A DNA stretch of 64,000 nucleotides from Plumapathes pennacea (lineage: Eukaryota > Cnidaria > Anthozoa > Antipatharia > Myriopathidae): assembly GCA_964036295.1 (NCBI GenBank), contig OZ038469.1, forward strand, positions 13,759,591 to 13,823,590, read 5' to 3'. A program made the position numbers and the translations under genes. Position 1 is the stretch's first letter; every line of letters begins with the position of its first letter. The notes beneath the pieces were generated by a model. That model was given only the letters and a program-made list of their open reading frames with translations, made no database searches and was not told the origin of the DNA. Below are positions 22,501 through 35,085 of the stretch, one piece after another.

Positions 22501-25500
22501 AATCGTTGCTGGGACTATGTCGACGCTTTTCGCATAGTTTTTGTAAACTTTTAGACCGCGCGTCGTAAGATATCAAAGGAAATTAGAGCAAATCATACAC
22601 TAATTAAAACATCACACCTTTCGAGCAAAGGAGCCAAATTCAAGCTGCTATATCTCGCCAACGGATGGAGATAGATAAAGCAAATGTATTGCAAAAAGTC
22701 TTCTTATAGTCCAATGAAGGTTTCCTGAAAGTTTCAAGAGTTTTCAATTTTTGGCCAAAATCGGCCAAAAACCCTGTGCTATAGCCTTAGTATTTTGTCA
22801 AAATTCCAAGATTTTTCAACCATCTCAGAATCGCATGAAACTTTCAGGAATCGTTGCTGGGACTATGCCGACGCTTTTCGCATAGTTTTTGTAAACTTTT
22901 AGACCGCGCGTCGTAAGATATCAAAGGAAATTAGAGCAAATCATACACTAATTAAAACATCACACCTTTCGAGCAAAGGAGCCAAATTCAAGCTGCTATA
23001 TCTCGCCAACGGATGGAGATAGATAAAGCAAATGTATTGCAAAAAGTCTTCTTATAGTCCAATGAAGGTTTCCTGAAAGTTTCAAGAGTTTTCAATTTTT
23101 GGCCAAAATCGGCCAAAAACCCTGTGCTATAGCCTTAGTATTTTGTCAAAATTCCAAGATTTTTCGACCATCTCAGAATCGCATGAAACTTTCAGGAATC
23201 GTTGCTGGGACTATGCCGACGCTTTTCGCATAGTTTTTGTAAACTTTTAGACCGCGCGTCGTAAGATATCAAATGAAATTAGAGCAAATCATACACTAAT
23301 TAAAACATCACACCTTTCGAGCAAAGGAGCCAAATTCAAGCTGCTATATCTCGCCAACGGATGGAAATAGATAAAGCAAATGTATTGCAAAAACTCTTCT
23401 TATAGTCCAATGAAGGTTTCCTGAAAGTTTCAAGAGTTTTCAATTTTTGGCCAAAATCGGCCAAAAACCCTGTGCTATAGCCTTAGTATTTTGTCAAAAT
23501 TCCAAGATTTTTCGACCATCTCAGAATCGCATGAAACTTTCAGGAATCGTTGCTGGGACTATGCCGACGCTTTTCGCATAGTTTTTGTAAACTTTTAGAC
23601 CGCGCGTCGTAAGATATCAAAGGAAATTAGAGCAAATCATACACTAATTAAAACATCACACCTTTCGAGCAAAGCAGCCAAATTCAAGTTGCTATATCTC
23701 GCCAACGGATGGAGATAGATAAAGCAAATGTATTGCAAAAAGTCTTCTTATAGTCCAATGAAGGTTTCCTGAAAGTTTCAAGAGTTTTCAATTTTTGGCC
23801 AAAATCGGCCAAAAACCCTGTGCTATAGCCTTAGTATTTTGTCAAAATTCCAAGATTTTTCGACCATCTCAGAATCGCATGAAACTTTCAGGAATCGTTG
23901 CTGGGACTATGCCGACGCTTTTCGCATAGTTTTTGTAAACTTTTAGACCGCGCGTCGTAAGATATCAAAGGAAATTAGAGCAAATCATACACTAATTAAA
24001 ACATCACACCTTTCGAGCAAAGCAGCCAAATTCAAGTTGCTATATCTCGCCAACGGATGGAGATAGATAAAGCAAATGTATTGCAAAAAGTCTTCTTATA
24101 GTCCAATGAAGGTTTCCTGAAAGTTTCAAGAGTTTTCAATTTTTGGCCAAAATCGGCCAAAAACCCTGTGCTATAGCCTTAGTATTTTGTCAAAATTCCA
24201 AGATTTTTCGACCATCTCAGAATCGCATGAAACTTTCAGGAATCGTTGCTGGGACTATGCCGACGCTTTTCGCATAGTTTTTGTAAACTTTTAGACCGCG
24301 CGTCGTAAGATATTAAAGCAAATTAGAGCAAATCATACACTAATTAAAATATCACACCTTTCGAGCAAAGGAGCCAAATTCAAGCTGCTATATCTCGCCA
24401 ACGGATGGAGATAGATAAAGCAAATGTATTGCAAAAAGTCTTCTTATAGTCCAATGAAGGTTTCCTGAAAGTTTCAAGAGTTTTCAATTTTTGGCCAAAA
24501 TCGGCCAAAAACCCTGTGCTATAGCCTTAGTATTTTGTCAAAATTCCAAGATTTTTCGACCATCTCAGAATCGCATGAAACTTTCAGGAATCGTTGCTGG
24601 GACTATGCCGACGCTTTTCGCATAGTTTTTGTAAACTTTTAGACCGCGCGTCGTAAGATATTAAAGCAAATTAGAGCAAATCATACACTAATTAAAACAT
24701 CACACCTTTCGAGCAAAGGAGCCAAATTCAAGCTGCTATATCTCGCCAACGGATGGAGATAGATAAAGCAAATGTATTGCAAAAACTCTTCTTATAGTCC
24801 AATGAAGGTTTCCTGAAAGTTTGAAGAGTTTTCAATTTTTGGCCAAAATCGGCCAAAAACCCTGTGCTATAGCCTTAGTATTTTGTCAAAATTCCAAGAT
24901 TTTTCGACCATCTCAGAATCGCATGAAACTTTCAGGAATCGTTGCTGGGACTATGCCGACGCTTTTCGCATAGTTTTTGTAAACTTTTAGACCGCGCGTC
25001 GTAAGATATCAAAGGAAATTAGAGCAAATCATACACTAATTAAAACATCACACCTTTCGAGCAAAGCAGCCAAATTCAAGCTGCTATATCTCGCCAACGG
25101 ATGGAAATAGATAAAGCAAATGTATTGCAAAAAGTCTTCTTATAGTCCAATGAAGGTTTCCTGAAAGTTTGAAGAGTTTTCAATTTTTGGCCAAAATCGG
25201 CCAAAAACCCTGTGCTATAGCCTTAGTATTTTGTCAAAATTCCAAGATTTTTCGACCATCTCAGAATCGCATGAAACTTTCAGGAATCGTTGCTGGGACT
25301 ATGCCGACGCTTTTCGCATAGTTTTTGTAAACTTTTAGACCGCGCGTCGTAAGATATCAAAGGAAATTAGAGCAAATCATACACTAATTAAAACATCACA
25401 CCTTTCGAGCAAAGGAGCCAAATTCAAGCTGCTATATCTCGCCAACGGATGGAGATAGATAAAGCAAATGTATTGCAAAAACTCTTCTTATAGTCCAATG

Positions 25501-27245
25501 AAGGTTTCCTGAAAGTTTCAAGAGTTTTCAATTTTTGGCCAAAATCGACCAAAAACCCTGTGCTATAGCCTTAGTATTTTGTCAAAATTCCAAGATTTTT
25601 CGACCATCTCAGAATCGCATGAAACTTTCAGGAATCGTTGCTGGGACTATGCCGACGCTTTTCGCATAGTTTTTGTTAACTTTTAGACCGCGCGTCGTAA
25701 GATATTAAAGGAAATTAGAGCAAATCATACACTAATTAAAATATCACACCTTTCGAGAAAAGGAGCCAAATTTAAGCTGCTATATCTCGCCAACGGATGG
25801 AGATAGATAAAGCAAATGTATTGCAAAAAGTCTTCTTATAGTCCAATGAAGGTTTCCTGAAAGTTTCAAGAGTTTTCAATTTTTGGCCAAAATCGGCCAA
25901 AAACCCTGTGCTATAGCCTTAGTATTTTGTCAAAATTCCAAGATTTTTCGACCATCTCAGAATCGCATGAAACTTTCAGGAATCGTTGCTGGGACTATGC
26001 CGACGCTTTTCGCATAGTTTTTGTAAACTTTTAGACCGCGCGTCGTAAGATATCAAAGGAAATTAGAGCAAATCATACACTAATTAAAATATCACACCTT
26101 TCGAGAAAAGGAGCCAAATTCAAGCTGCTATATCTCGCCAACGGATGGAGATAGATAAAGCAAATGTATTGCAAAAACTCTTCTTATAGTCCAATGAAGG
26201 TTTCCTGAAAGTTTCAAGAGTTTTCAATTTTTGGCCAAAATCGGCCAAAAACCCTGTGCTATAGCCCTAGTATTTTGTCAAAATTCCAAGATTTTTCGAC
26301 CATCTCAGAATCGCATGAAACTTTCAAGAATCGTTGCTTGGACTATGGCGACGCTTTTCGCATAGTTTTTGTAAACTTTTAGACCGCGCGTCGTAAGATA
26401 TCAAAGGAAATTAGAGCAAATCATACACTAATTAAAACATCACACCTTTCGAGCAAAGGAGCCAAATTCAAGCTGCTATATCTCGCCAACGGATGGAGAT
26501 AGATAAAGCAAATGTATTGCAAAAACTCTTCTTATAGTCCAATGAAGGTTTCCTGAAAGTTTCAAGAGTTTTCAATTTTTGGCCAAAATCGGCCAAAAAC
26601 CCTGTGCTATAGCCTTAGTATTTTGTCAAAATTCCAAGATTTTTCGACCATCTCAGAATCGCATGAAACTTTCAGGAATCGTTGCTGGGACTATGCCGAC
26701 GCTTTTCGCATAGTTTTTGTAAACTTTTAGACCGCGCGTCGTAAGATATTAAAGCAAATTAGAGCAAATCATACACTAATTAAAATATCACACCTTTCGA
26801 GCAAAGCAGCCAAATTCAAGCTGCTATATCTCGCCAACGGATGGAGATAGATAAAGCAAATGTATTGCAAAAACTCTTCTTATAGTCCAATGAAGGTTTC
26901 CTGAAAGTTTCAAGAGTTTTCAATTTTTGGCCAAAATCGGCCAAAAACCCTGTGCTATAGCCTTAGTATTTTGTCAAAATTCCAAGATTTTTCGACCATC
27001 TCAGAATCGCATGAAACTTTCAAGAATCGTTGCGTGGACTATGCCGACGCTTTTCGCATAGTTTTTGTAAACTTTTAGACCGCGCGTCGTAAGATATTAA
27101 AGGAAATTAGAGCAAATCATACACTAATTAAAACATCACACCTTTCGAGCAAAGGAGCCAAATTCAAGCTGCTATATCTCGCCAACGGATGGAGATAGAT
27201 AAAGCAAATGTATTGCAAAAAGTCTTCTTATAGTCCAATGAAGGT
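16514..27245 (+). repeat. 348-bp satellite DNA array, about 31 monomers
   Basis: A tandem array of 10,732 bp. The landmark CTGGGACTATG recurs at 16593, 16941, 17289 and so on to 27033 (there GTGGACTATG), which is 30 exact periods of 348 bp with no net insertion or deletion. Most monomers differ by only a few substitutions; recurrent variable sites are AAAAAG/AAAAAC before TCTTCTT, GGAGCC/GCAGCC, and GATATTAAA/GATATCAAA. The first monomer is clearly diverged. The right edge is an abrupt break after AGTCCAATGAAGGT. Because 348 is divisible by 3, stops recur in every frame, and no long reading frame exists on either strand. Each monomer holds four inverted repeats (see findings). I do not recognise the family. 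Confidence 0.97.
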
Positions 27246-28390
27246 TATGAAGTTTCGCTTCATATGCACTTTAAGAGGGGATGTCGGTAAAAATCGTATG
27301 GTATGTCTGATTATCTCAGGTTCTCGTCATTTTCATCATTTTAGAAGACTGTAATTTTGTTTTAAGGGTAAGGTGGCGACTGTCTTTTCCGATTGTTTCG
27401 TTGTCGCCGGAGTGAGCAGTCCAGTGCGTGACCTTTGTCTGAGCTTGTAAATGTGTCACAAAAGTGTGGATTGAAAGGCGGAGGCATTTACAGCAGTGCC
27501 CGCTAAATTACCCAAAAGGTAAAGTATCGGTTTATTACTACTTAGTAAAACGCTAGTTCAGCTACAAATCATTCTGGAGGACGTTTCACCTCGCTAAAGT
27601 GGACGCTTTTCGCAATATATATGCAAATTTTTAACGTTTATTTACTATTACATCAGTTTTTTTTTTCAATAAAGAAAGATAGAGTTACCAAAGGTGTCAA
27701 AGTTTTGAGAGAAAGTGCTTAAAAGAAATACATTTGTGTAATCAGACTAACCACAGCCAAAATTTCATAGTATTTGAAGTACCCGCGCATGGTGAAAATT
27801 CGCTTCATTTTAGACAAATTATGACAATGAAATGTGACTGAAATATGACCTCCGTTATTAATTTACCACTAGTTCACAGATAATGGTATTCATTGAACGA
27901 TCTTCTGAGAAGAAAGTTAAATACCTATTTAATAAATAAACAACTAGTACAGAGCCCTTGGTGCATTTGTTTGTGAGAACGAGAGTGATTTTTTTGACCC
28001 TCGAGAATCGTTGTTTCCCCTGAGAATCGGCCAAATTACGTTATTCCAAATTTTCTCCCAAAGGAGGTGAAATCTGAACAAACCAACTACATCACGCTTT
28101 TTTACCTACTAATGCCTACAACTGACCAAAGTATGAGCGATTTCGATTTTTTGAGTTTGGCCGCCGATTGCCACATTTGTTCGATTTTTGCAGACATCCG
28201 CTCTTAAGTATGAATCGCAGTAAACAATTAGAAAAATAGGATAGTTTTATGCCGGATAACCCAAACAAAATACAGCACATTGGATCTCCACTGTTCACAA
28301 AGAAAAGTTATTTATCCAAACTATTTATATCTTTTGTAAAAAAAAAAAAAAAAAAAAATGAAAAAGAAATTTGAAGTTGACCACTTAATA
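27246..28390. other. Gene-free sequence right of the satellite
   Basis: No gene or known repeat recognised. It opens with a small ATGAAG-TTTCG-CTTCAT hairpin at the satellite edge and includes a run of about 20 A near 28338. Short open frames here lack any family motif. Confidence 0.5.
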
Positions 28391-28512
28391 GGGCCCAGGT
28401 CAAACGTCGAACTTCAAATGAGTCAAACTCAATGAAAATTAGCTAAAACAATGGGTTTTGCTCATTTATACCAAGTTATACTAATGTCGAGTTCGACGTT
28501 TGACCAGGGCCC
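28391..28512. mobile_element. Short MITE with GGGCCC-GGTCAAACGTCGAA termini
   Basis: GGGCCCAGGTCAAACGTCGA at the left is mirrored by TCGACGTTTGACCAGGGCCC at the right. Confidence 0.8.
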
Positions 28513-28745
28513 AAGGTATGTCGACTGTGTATTTATAGGCTGCGCAACGTGACTGACAGTGAGATATCTTACGAGTAACACGTGAAACAAAGTCGATAGT
28601 GAATTATATAACGGTATCCAAATTGCTTTGATCCTTTCAAAGTTCAGTATGGTGCAGAATAGTCGTACGTGGTGTACTATGGCACTGGTGACTAGCGGCG
28701 GTTCACACGTACGACGAAAGCGCAGTCTGGGAATGAGCATACTCC

Positions 28746-28882
28746 TTAGATGCCTGTTGTCGCGTTTCAAACCGAGGACTAGTGTAAAATCTTTCTTATG
28801 AGAATGAGTTTGATTTGCATGAAAACTAAGAGAAAGGATTCGCACTAGACCGCGTTTTGAAACAGAGGCAACAAGCATCTAA
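28746..28882. mobile_element. MITE with TTAGATGC termini and TTTCAAA..GAGG arms
   Basis: TTAGATGCCTGTTGTCGCGT is mirrored by the right end CAACAAGCATCTAA, with matching GTTTCAAA and ACTAGTGT/GCACTAGA parts. Related copies lie near 40578-40690 and 52693-52806. It overlaps a 138-codon minus-strand frame, which I treat as spurious. Confidence 0.7.
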
Positions 28883-29389
28883 AAAATGGTATTATGTTTT
28901 TGCTTCCATCGTCAAGTAGTTTTTCTTGTCCTTGCTCCTGTGTCGTCTGGTTCACACGTGACATAATAAGACACCGGTTTACGCGACACCGAAGGAAACG
29001 AGGTCAACTTACGTTTGAGTCAGCGGTCATTGCACAAAACTGTGGATTTAATGCAGATTTTGCAGTCCAGTTTACTCCTCGTAAAACTTCCAGATTAAGC
29101 CAAGAAATTCAACACTAGGACTCGATATTCAACCAATCTTGCCATGATGCGAAATTTGACTTCGAACTGAGAAGTCAGACTGCCTTGTCGACGAACGCTA
29201 ACAAACGGAAGTGACGTGAACAACGTGAACAAACGGAAGTGACGTAAAGAACGATTTACTGCGGTGTCGGTGTACGCGCATTTTTCTTGTGCTTGAGTTG
29301 TACGTGTAACCAGCCTTGAGAGAGGCCATATATAGCCTAACGTCGTCGCGTAGGGGACATATATGCTTGGTAGAACTTTACACCTATTT

Positions 29390-32300
29390 CTACACCATCA
29401 CGCCTCTGTCCGCTTCCCCGATAAGGGGTCGAGTTTCACTATTTCCAGACTCGCTGTCCGTTTCACTGTGAAAACTTTCTGAGCGAGACAGCGGGCTATG
29501 TTCGACGCCAGAGGTCGCAACCTGAACATGCGTAGTGTCACCACTATCGCCGTCCGCCAATGGATTACTTACGATATTGATCTGTCGCTCGGAGTCGCTC
29601 GACGGCTCGTACAAAGAACTGTCGACTGCTGCGATCGCGTTCGGACTGTCCCGAACACCGGCCGAGAGATCCTCGTTGACCGTCGCGTCATTGTTGTTAG
29701 TGTTCGTCGACCGCTCGGCTGCTTGCGGCACGACCAAGTCAAACGGTGGTGGTGATCGCTCCACTTGGCTCATCGCCTCGTCGTACGAAGGCAAAATGAA
29801 TTGCACGTCACTAGTGTACGCGGCGATGAATGCAATGCGGTCGTCGTCGCCATAGTGACGGCCGCGGGAGGAATGGTGACGCACTCGTCTCCGCCGTGCC
29901 AGCTTCTTCAGGCAAATAAGAACGGACAGTAGAATGACCAACGCACCCAGGGTTGAGCCCGCACTGGCAGTGACTATGGTCAGCGTGTCAAGGTCCTGGT
30001 TGCGACGGGGAGTTTCGCCTGTCACAAGGTCCGGCTCGTCTGTTGGCTCTGGCACACATCGAAGAGAGAACACTGGTATCAGCCGAGTGAGCAAAGACAA
30101 TTTTAAATACAATATGCTCGTTTAAAATCAGAGTACCGTAAATGCTCTAACAAGCCCCCTCTACAAGGTCAGTTTTCGAAATAAGCCCCATTTTTATGCT
30201 GCTGACTTTGAGCACCAAAATTAGTAGAGAAACAAAACAAATGACGCGCATCAGATGCTTGGTAATATATTTTTTAACTTTACATTTCCCACATCTAACT
30301 TCACACAGTATTTTGTTGACGAAGAGTAACCTCTTGTTGTCATCTCGTTTTGATTGAATTTGTTGATTTAACTATTAATTCTCAAAGCATCACTCATACA
30401 TTTTTCTCTTAAAAGGTTGGGAGAATCTTTGAACTTGGGAGTGAAAGGATTAAACAACTGGGCCGGGGAAAAACCATTATTAAACCTACCTTCACAATCT
30501 GGCTGATGGTTCTCGAACTTGAAAGTTTTGCCACGATCCTTGCAAAGTTCTTTATAGACAGACAGGGTGACACATTTCGGGATCGACGAACCATGCCAGT
30601 ACCCGCTGCCATCTTCAGTCGCCTTGCACGTTTGTTTTGCGGATTCCTCAAATATGTAGTACTGTGACTCGCAAGAATACTTTACCACTGTATTATACGG
30701 GTACCGACCGTGACTGGGTTGATCAAGGTGCCCGTGCGGTATACGCCATGGCTCCCCACAAACAACGGCTAAAACAAACAAACAAACAAACAAACAAACA
30801 AGTAAATAGACCAAAGATACCAAAGATATTTGTTCGGGTCGTTGCCGTTCGCCAAGTGTACACAGTGGAATCGTTCTGTACGTAACTCACAGCGTAACGC
30901 GTGGCCACTTACTAATATTAGACTTTTCATTCAGTGCGCATCACTTCTACTTTTGAACTTCTTATTCACTGCCCACTGCGTAGCCACTTGGCGATACAGC
31001 TTCTAGATCTAAACCTTTCATTCAGTGCGCATCACAGCTTCTTTTGAACTTCTTATTCACTGCCCACTGCGTAGCCACTTGGCGATACAGCTTCTAGATT
31101 TAAACCTTTCATTCAGTGCGCATCACAGCTTCTACTTTTGAACTTCTTATTCACTGCCCACTGCGTAGCCACTTGGCGATACAGCTTCTAGATTCAAACC
31201 TTTCATTCAGTGCGCATCACAGCTTCTTTTGAACTTCTTATTCACTGCCTACTGCGTAGCCACTTGGCGATACAGCTTCTAGATTTAAACCTTTCATTCA
31301 GTGCGCATCACAGCTTCTTTTGAACTTCTTATTCACTGCCCACTGCGTAGCCACTTGGCGATACAGCTTCTAGATTTAAACCTTTCATTCAGTGCGCATC
31401 ACAGCTTCTACTTTTGAACTTCTTATTCACTGCCCACTGCGTAGCCACTTGGCGATACAGCTTCTAGATTTAAACCTTTCATTCAGTGCGCATCACAGCT
31501 TCTACTTTTGAACTTCTTATTCACTGCCCACTGCGTAGCCACTTGGCGATACAGCGGCGTATTTTCCATATCCTCACTAGTGAAGATACCGTTGGCATCA
31601 TTTCCCGCTTTTGCACGGTTGTTTGTGCAATTTCTCGCAAAACACTCGTGTCTAATGTAATAAAAAGAAAATTACACAGCGGCTTGAAGATATTGATTTT
31701 ATTTTCTCGTGGTAAAAACAATATTTTACTCACTCACTCGCGAAGCGCTCGTTCGTAAAATATTGTTTTTACCACTCGAAAATAAAATTCATATCTTCGC
31801 GCCGCCGTGTAATATCCTCTATGTAAGTAACTTGTAAAACTAAGCTTAAATCTAAGAACACTTGCTTTCAGCCTAGAGGGGGAGGGGGAAGGGAGTGTTT
31901 AGCGGAGGGGGAGGGGAGTGTTGCACTTTCTGATGTAGTCCTCGAGAAGACTCTTCTTGTACGACTCTTGTACTTACCTTTACAATCAGGGTTTCTCATT
32001 CCAGACCAGCGTCCTGATGGCAGGCACGTCCTGCTGGAAGGGCCATTGAGGTGATATCCTTCATTGCATTCAAAAGTGACAAACGTGTAAATCCGGTTGT
32101 CCGATGTATTGGTCGTCTCACGACCATGACTGATGGGGAATTTTCCTGGGCGGCCGCAACCATAGATTTCTGCAGGGGGAAAGATGCAGAGAGAAAACAA
32201 GGGTTTCACTGGTCAGTATGCGGTCTGTTAATATTGTGATCTCACATGAAAATCACACCCTTATGCAGACCAAAACGACCAAATATTTGCCCCATGCAAC

Positions 32301-32658
32301 AATAAATGCAGTTATTACACGTCTTGACATTTTCGAGTGCAAATACGGGCCAAAACGAGTGCAAAGATGGGAACGTATTGCACTCGTCAGGAACCAGATC
32401 AACTGGTTTATTAGCTTACGCGATCAACTTTCGCAAGCAAAGCTTAACGCGTCATTTTTTGTTCCATTTTGCGCGCGGCGAGAATGTTTGCCCTGCTTCG
32501 TTTGTCGTATAATAAACAATTTATTACACGAAAAGTCGTGCAATACGGCTCTATTTTTACTCGTCAGTTTTATTTAAACCGACTCGCAAAAATACTCCGC
32601 CGTATTGCACTCCTTTCCGTGTAATAACCTCTTTTAAATGTAATGTTGGGAAAGCAAT

Positions 32659-32689
<31 letters not shown>

Positions 32690-35017
32690 GTCTAAATTTA
32701 CCATATTGTCAATTTGGAAATTAAACTACTGTACGACATAAAGGTGACAGGTCCTGACTGTCTACGTGCTAACAGTACCTGCACCTACATGCAGCACTCA
32801 ATACTATTTTGGAGCACGTCACATTTCACGCAAAATTCTGAGTACTGGGTAACTATTTCATTTTTGTCTTAAAATGTCCCTCGCCTACTTTTGCATTAAC
32901 CAAATTACTTGTTATGGCCTTAAAATTGTAGAAAGTTGTTCAACAATAAATTACTCATGATTATATGAAATTTTGTTTTTGTTTTTTGTTTTGGTTTTAG
33001 TTTCTTTGCACAATAAGCCACTTTTACAGTATTATGCACTGTTCATGAAGTGCAGATGTTCTGCCAGGCAATGAACCTGACAATAAAACTTGGTGCACAG
33101 TGGATAACTGGATAACTATTTCTTGGTGATAATGCAATTATGTAGAAACAAGACCAAGTTCTACTGAGAGATTTACTTAACAGACACTCACTTATATGGG
33201 GAGTAAAAAGATCTATTTGCTACTGTGCATGCATGATTGTTAAAGTGGCATATTACTACTCGAAATTATATAAATCACATAGATAATGTTGTTAAGTACA
33301 TGAAGTTTACATACCACAGGTTGGATTAACTCTTGACCACCTTCCATTCATTCCGCATGTTCTAGTGTGATCACCTCGAATTGTGTAGTTATCATCACAA
33401 TCAAAAGTTGCGACAGAACCAGGAGTTCGTCTAGATTGTGACAAGCTGATGCTTCCATGGTCTGGCTTTTTAAGAACAGGACAAGTAGCAACTGGAAAGA
33501 AAAAGAAAACATTTTGCTATTCAGCTAAGTACTGTACCTTACCCAACATAAAAAAATCCTAATATGCAATGGGCAATAGTCGGTATACATTCTAGAATTT
33601 CTTATCAAAACAGAAATACTTACCGCACTTGAAATTTGAAGGAAGCCACTGTCCAGAGGGTCGACAAGTTGCTGTCCTGGAACTTAAAGGAGATTCTTGA
33701 AAAACATATTCATTCTTACAAGTGTACACGGCTGTGCTGGAATAGTTCAATGAGCTGTATGTTACATTTGCATTATCTATCTTTGGTGGCTCTCCGCATG
33801 TCACCACTGCAATTTAAAAAAAGAACAGTTGATCTTATGTGAGTAAGACAGTATAATCTACTTTTATTTAAGACTGTGCAGGTATGTATTGTTTTCAAGC
33901 ATTTTAGTCTAAAATAGGGTATATATTTTTGTCATTTTAGTTTGAAATATGGTATAGATTTGGTCTTTTTGGTCTGGGAATAGGGTAGTAGATTTGGTCA
34001 ATCTAATATAGGGTACACAGTGCTCGACATTAAGGCTTTAGGTTGGTTGCCCTTCGAACTGTAGATTGACTTCAAGCAATAGAAAGTTTTATAATTTCTA
34101 GTTGCCCAGCCCTGAATTTACCTGCCCGACCAAAAGTTTTGGTTGCCCCGGGCATAGGGGACTCATAGAGGGAATTTACTTGAAGATATGTCATGGCATA
34201 CATTGGAAAATAGGCGATCTGTTCACAAAATAGTTATGATGTATAAAATTTTTAACAAGTTAGTTCCACCATACTTGTAGTCTATTTGTCCGAAACTAGT
34301 CAGTGAACGCACGTCATACTGTCTCCACTCGAGTGACAATCTTAGTTTGCCTCAGTCTCGTACTGAGGCAAACATTTATTCTACAATCCAATTATGGAAC
34401 AACCTGTTAGACAAAACACGTCAATGCTTATCACTAGCTTCTTTCAAAAAACAACTACTTAATGACAGCTTTCGTATATCACCGAGAAATGATTTATTCT
34501 ATGTTGGTGACCGATATCCTTCAATTCTCCATACTAGACTAAGATTAGGTAATAGTGCTCTCAACGCTCACTTATTCTTAAGGGGTTGCATTCCTTCGCC
34601 TTTATGTATCTGCGGAAAATCAAACGAAACTGTTGAACACTTTCTTTTGTTCTGTCCCCGATTTGCTGCTCTGCGTGATACGTTGTTTATCTTTGCTGCT
34701 CAGAATCTTGGCGGTAACTGGCTGCATTCAACTAAGGCTCAAAAGATTCATTGGTTTTTATATGGTTCTCCTCATATCGACTTTCAGACCAATGTAAACT
34801 TGTTCAAAGCAGTTCAATCTTATATCATGCAGTCTGCACGATTTACATCTTAGCATTTAATGGTAATTTGCTTTATTATTATTTTATTTATTTATTTATT
34901 TTTTGTCTGAAAACTCTGTTTCTATTTTGTGTCTGATATACGCCGGATGTATTAAATTTACATAAGCTCCCTCAATGAGCTTTAGCTCCTGGAGCAAATG
35001 TAACGCTCAAATATTGT

Positions 35018-35085
<68 letters not shown>

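Noticed and set aside
16514-27245. Hammerhead ribozyme inside the satellite monomers
   Set aside because: I looked for CUGANGA followed by a stem and GAAA on both strands. The nearest match on the minus strand, CTGAGATGGTCGAAAA, breaks the core at the sixth base and has no stem II.
28462-28878. 138-codon minus-strand open frame
   Set aside because: It runs through the MITE at 28746-28882 and the fold-back element at 28391-28512, and has no family motif.
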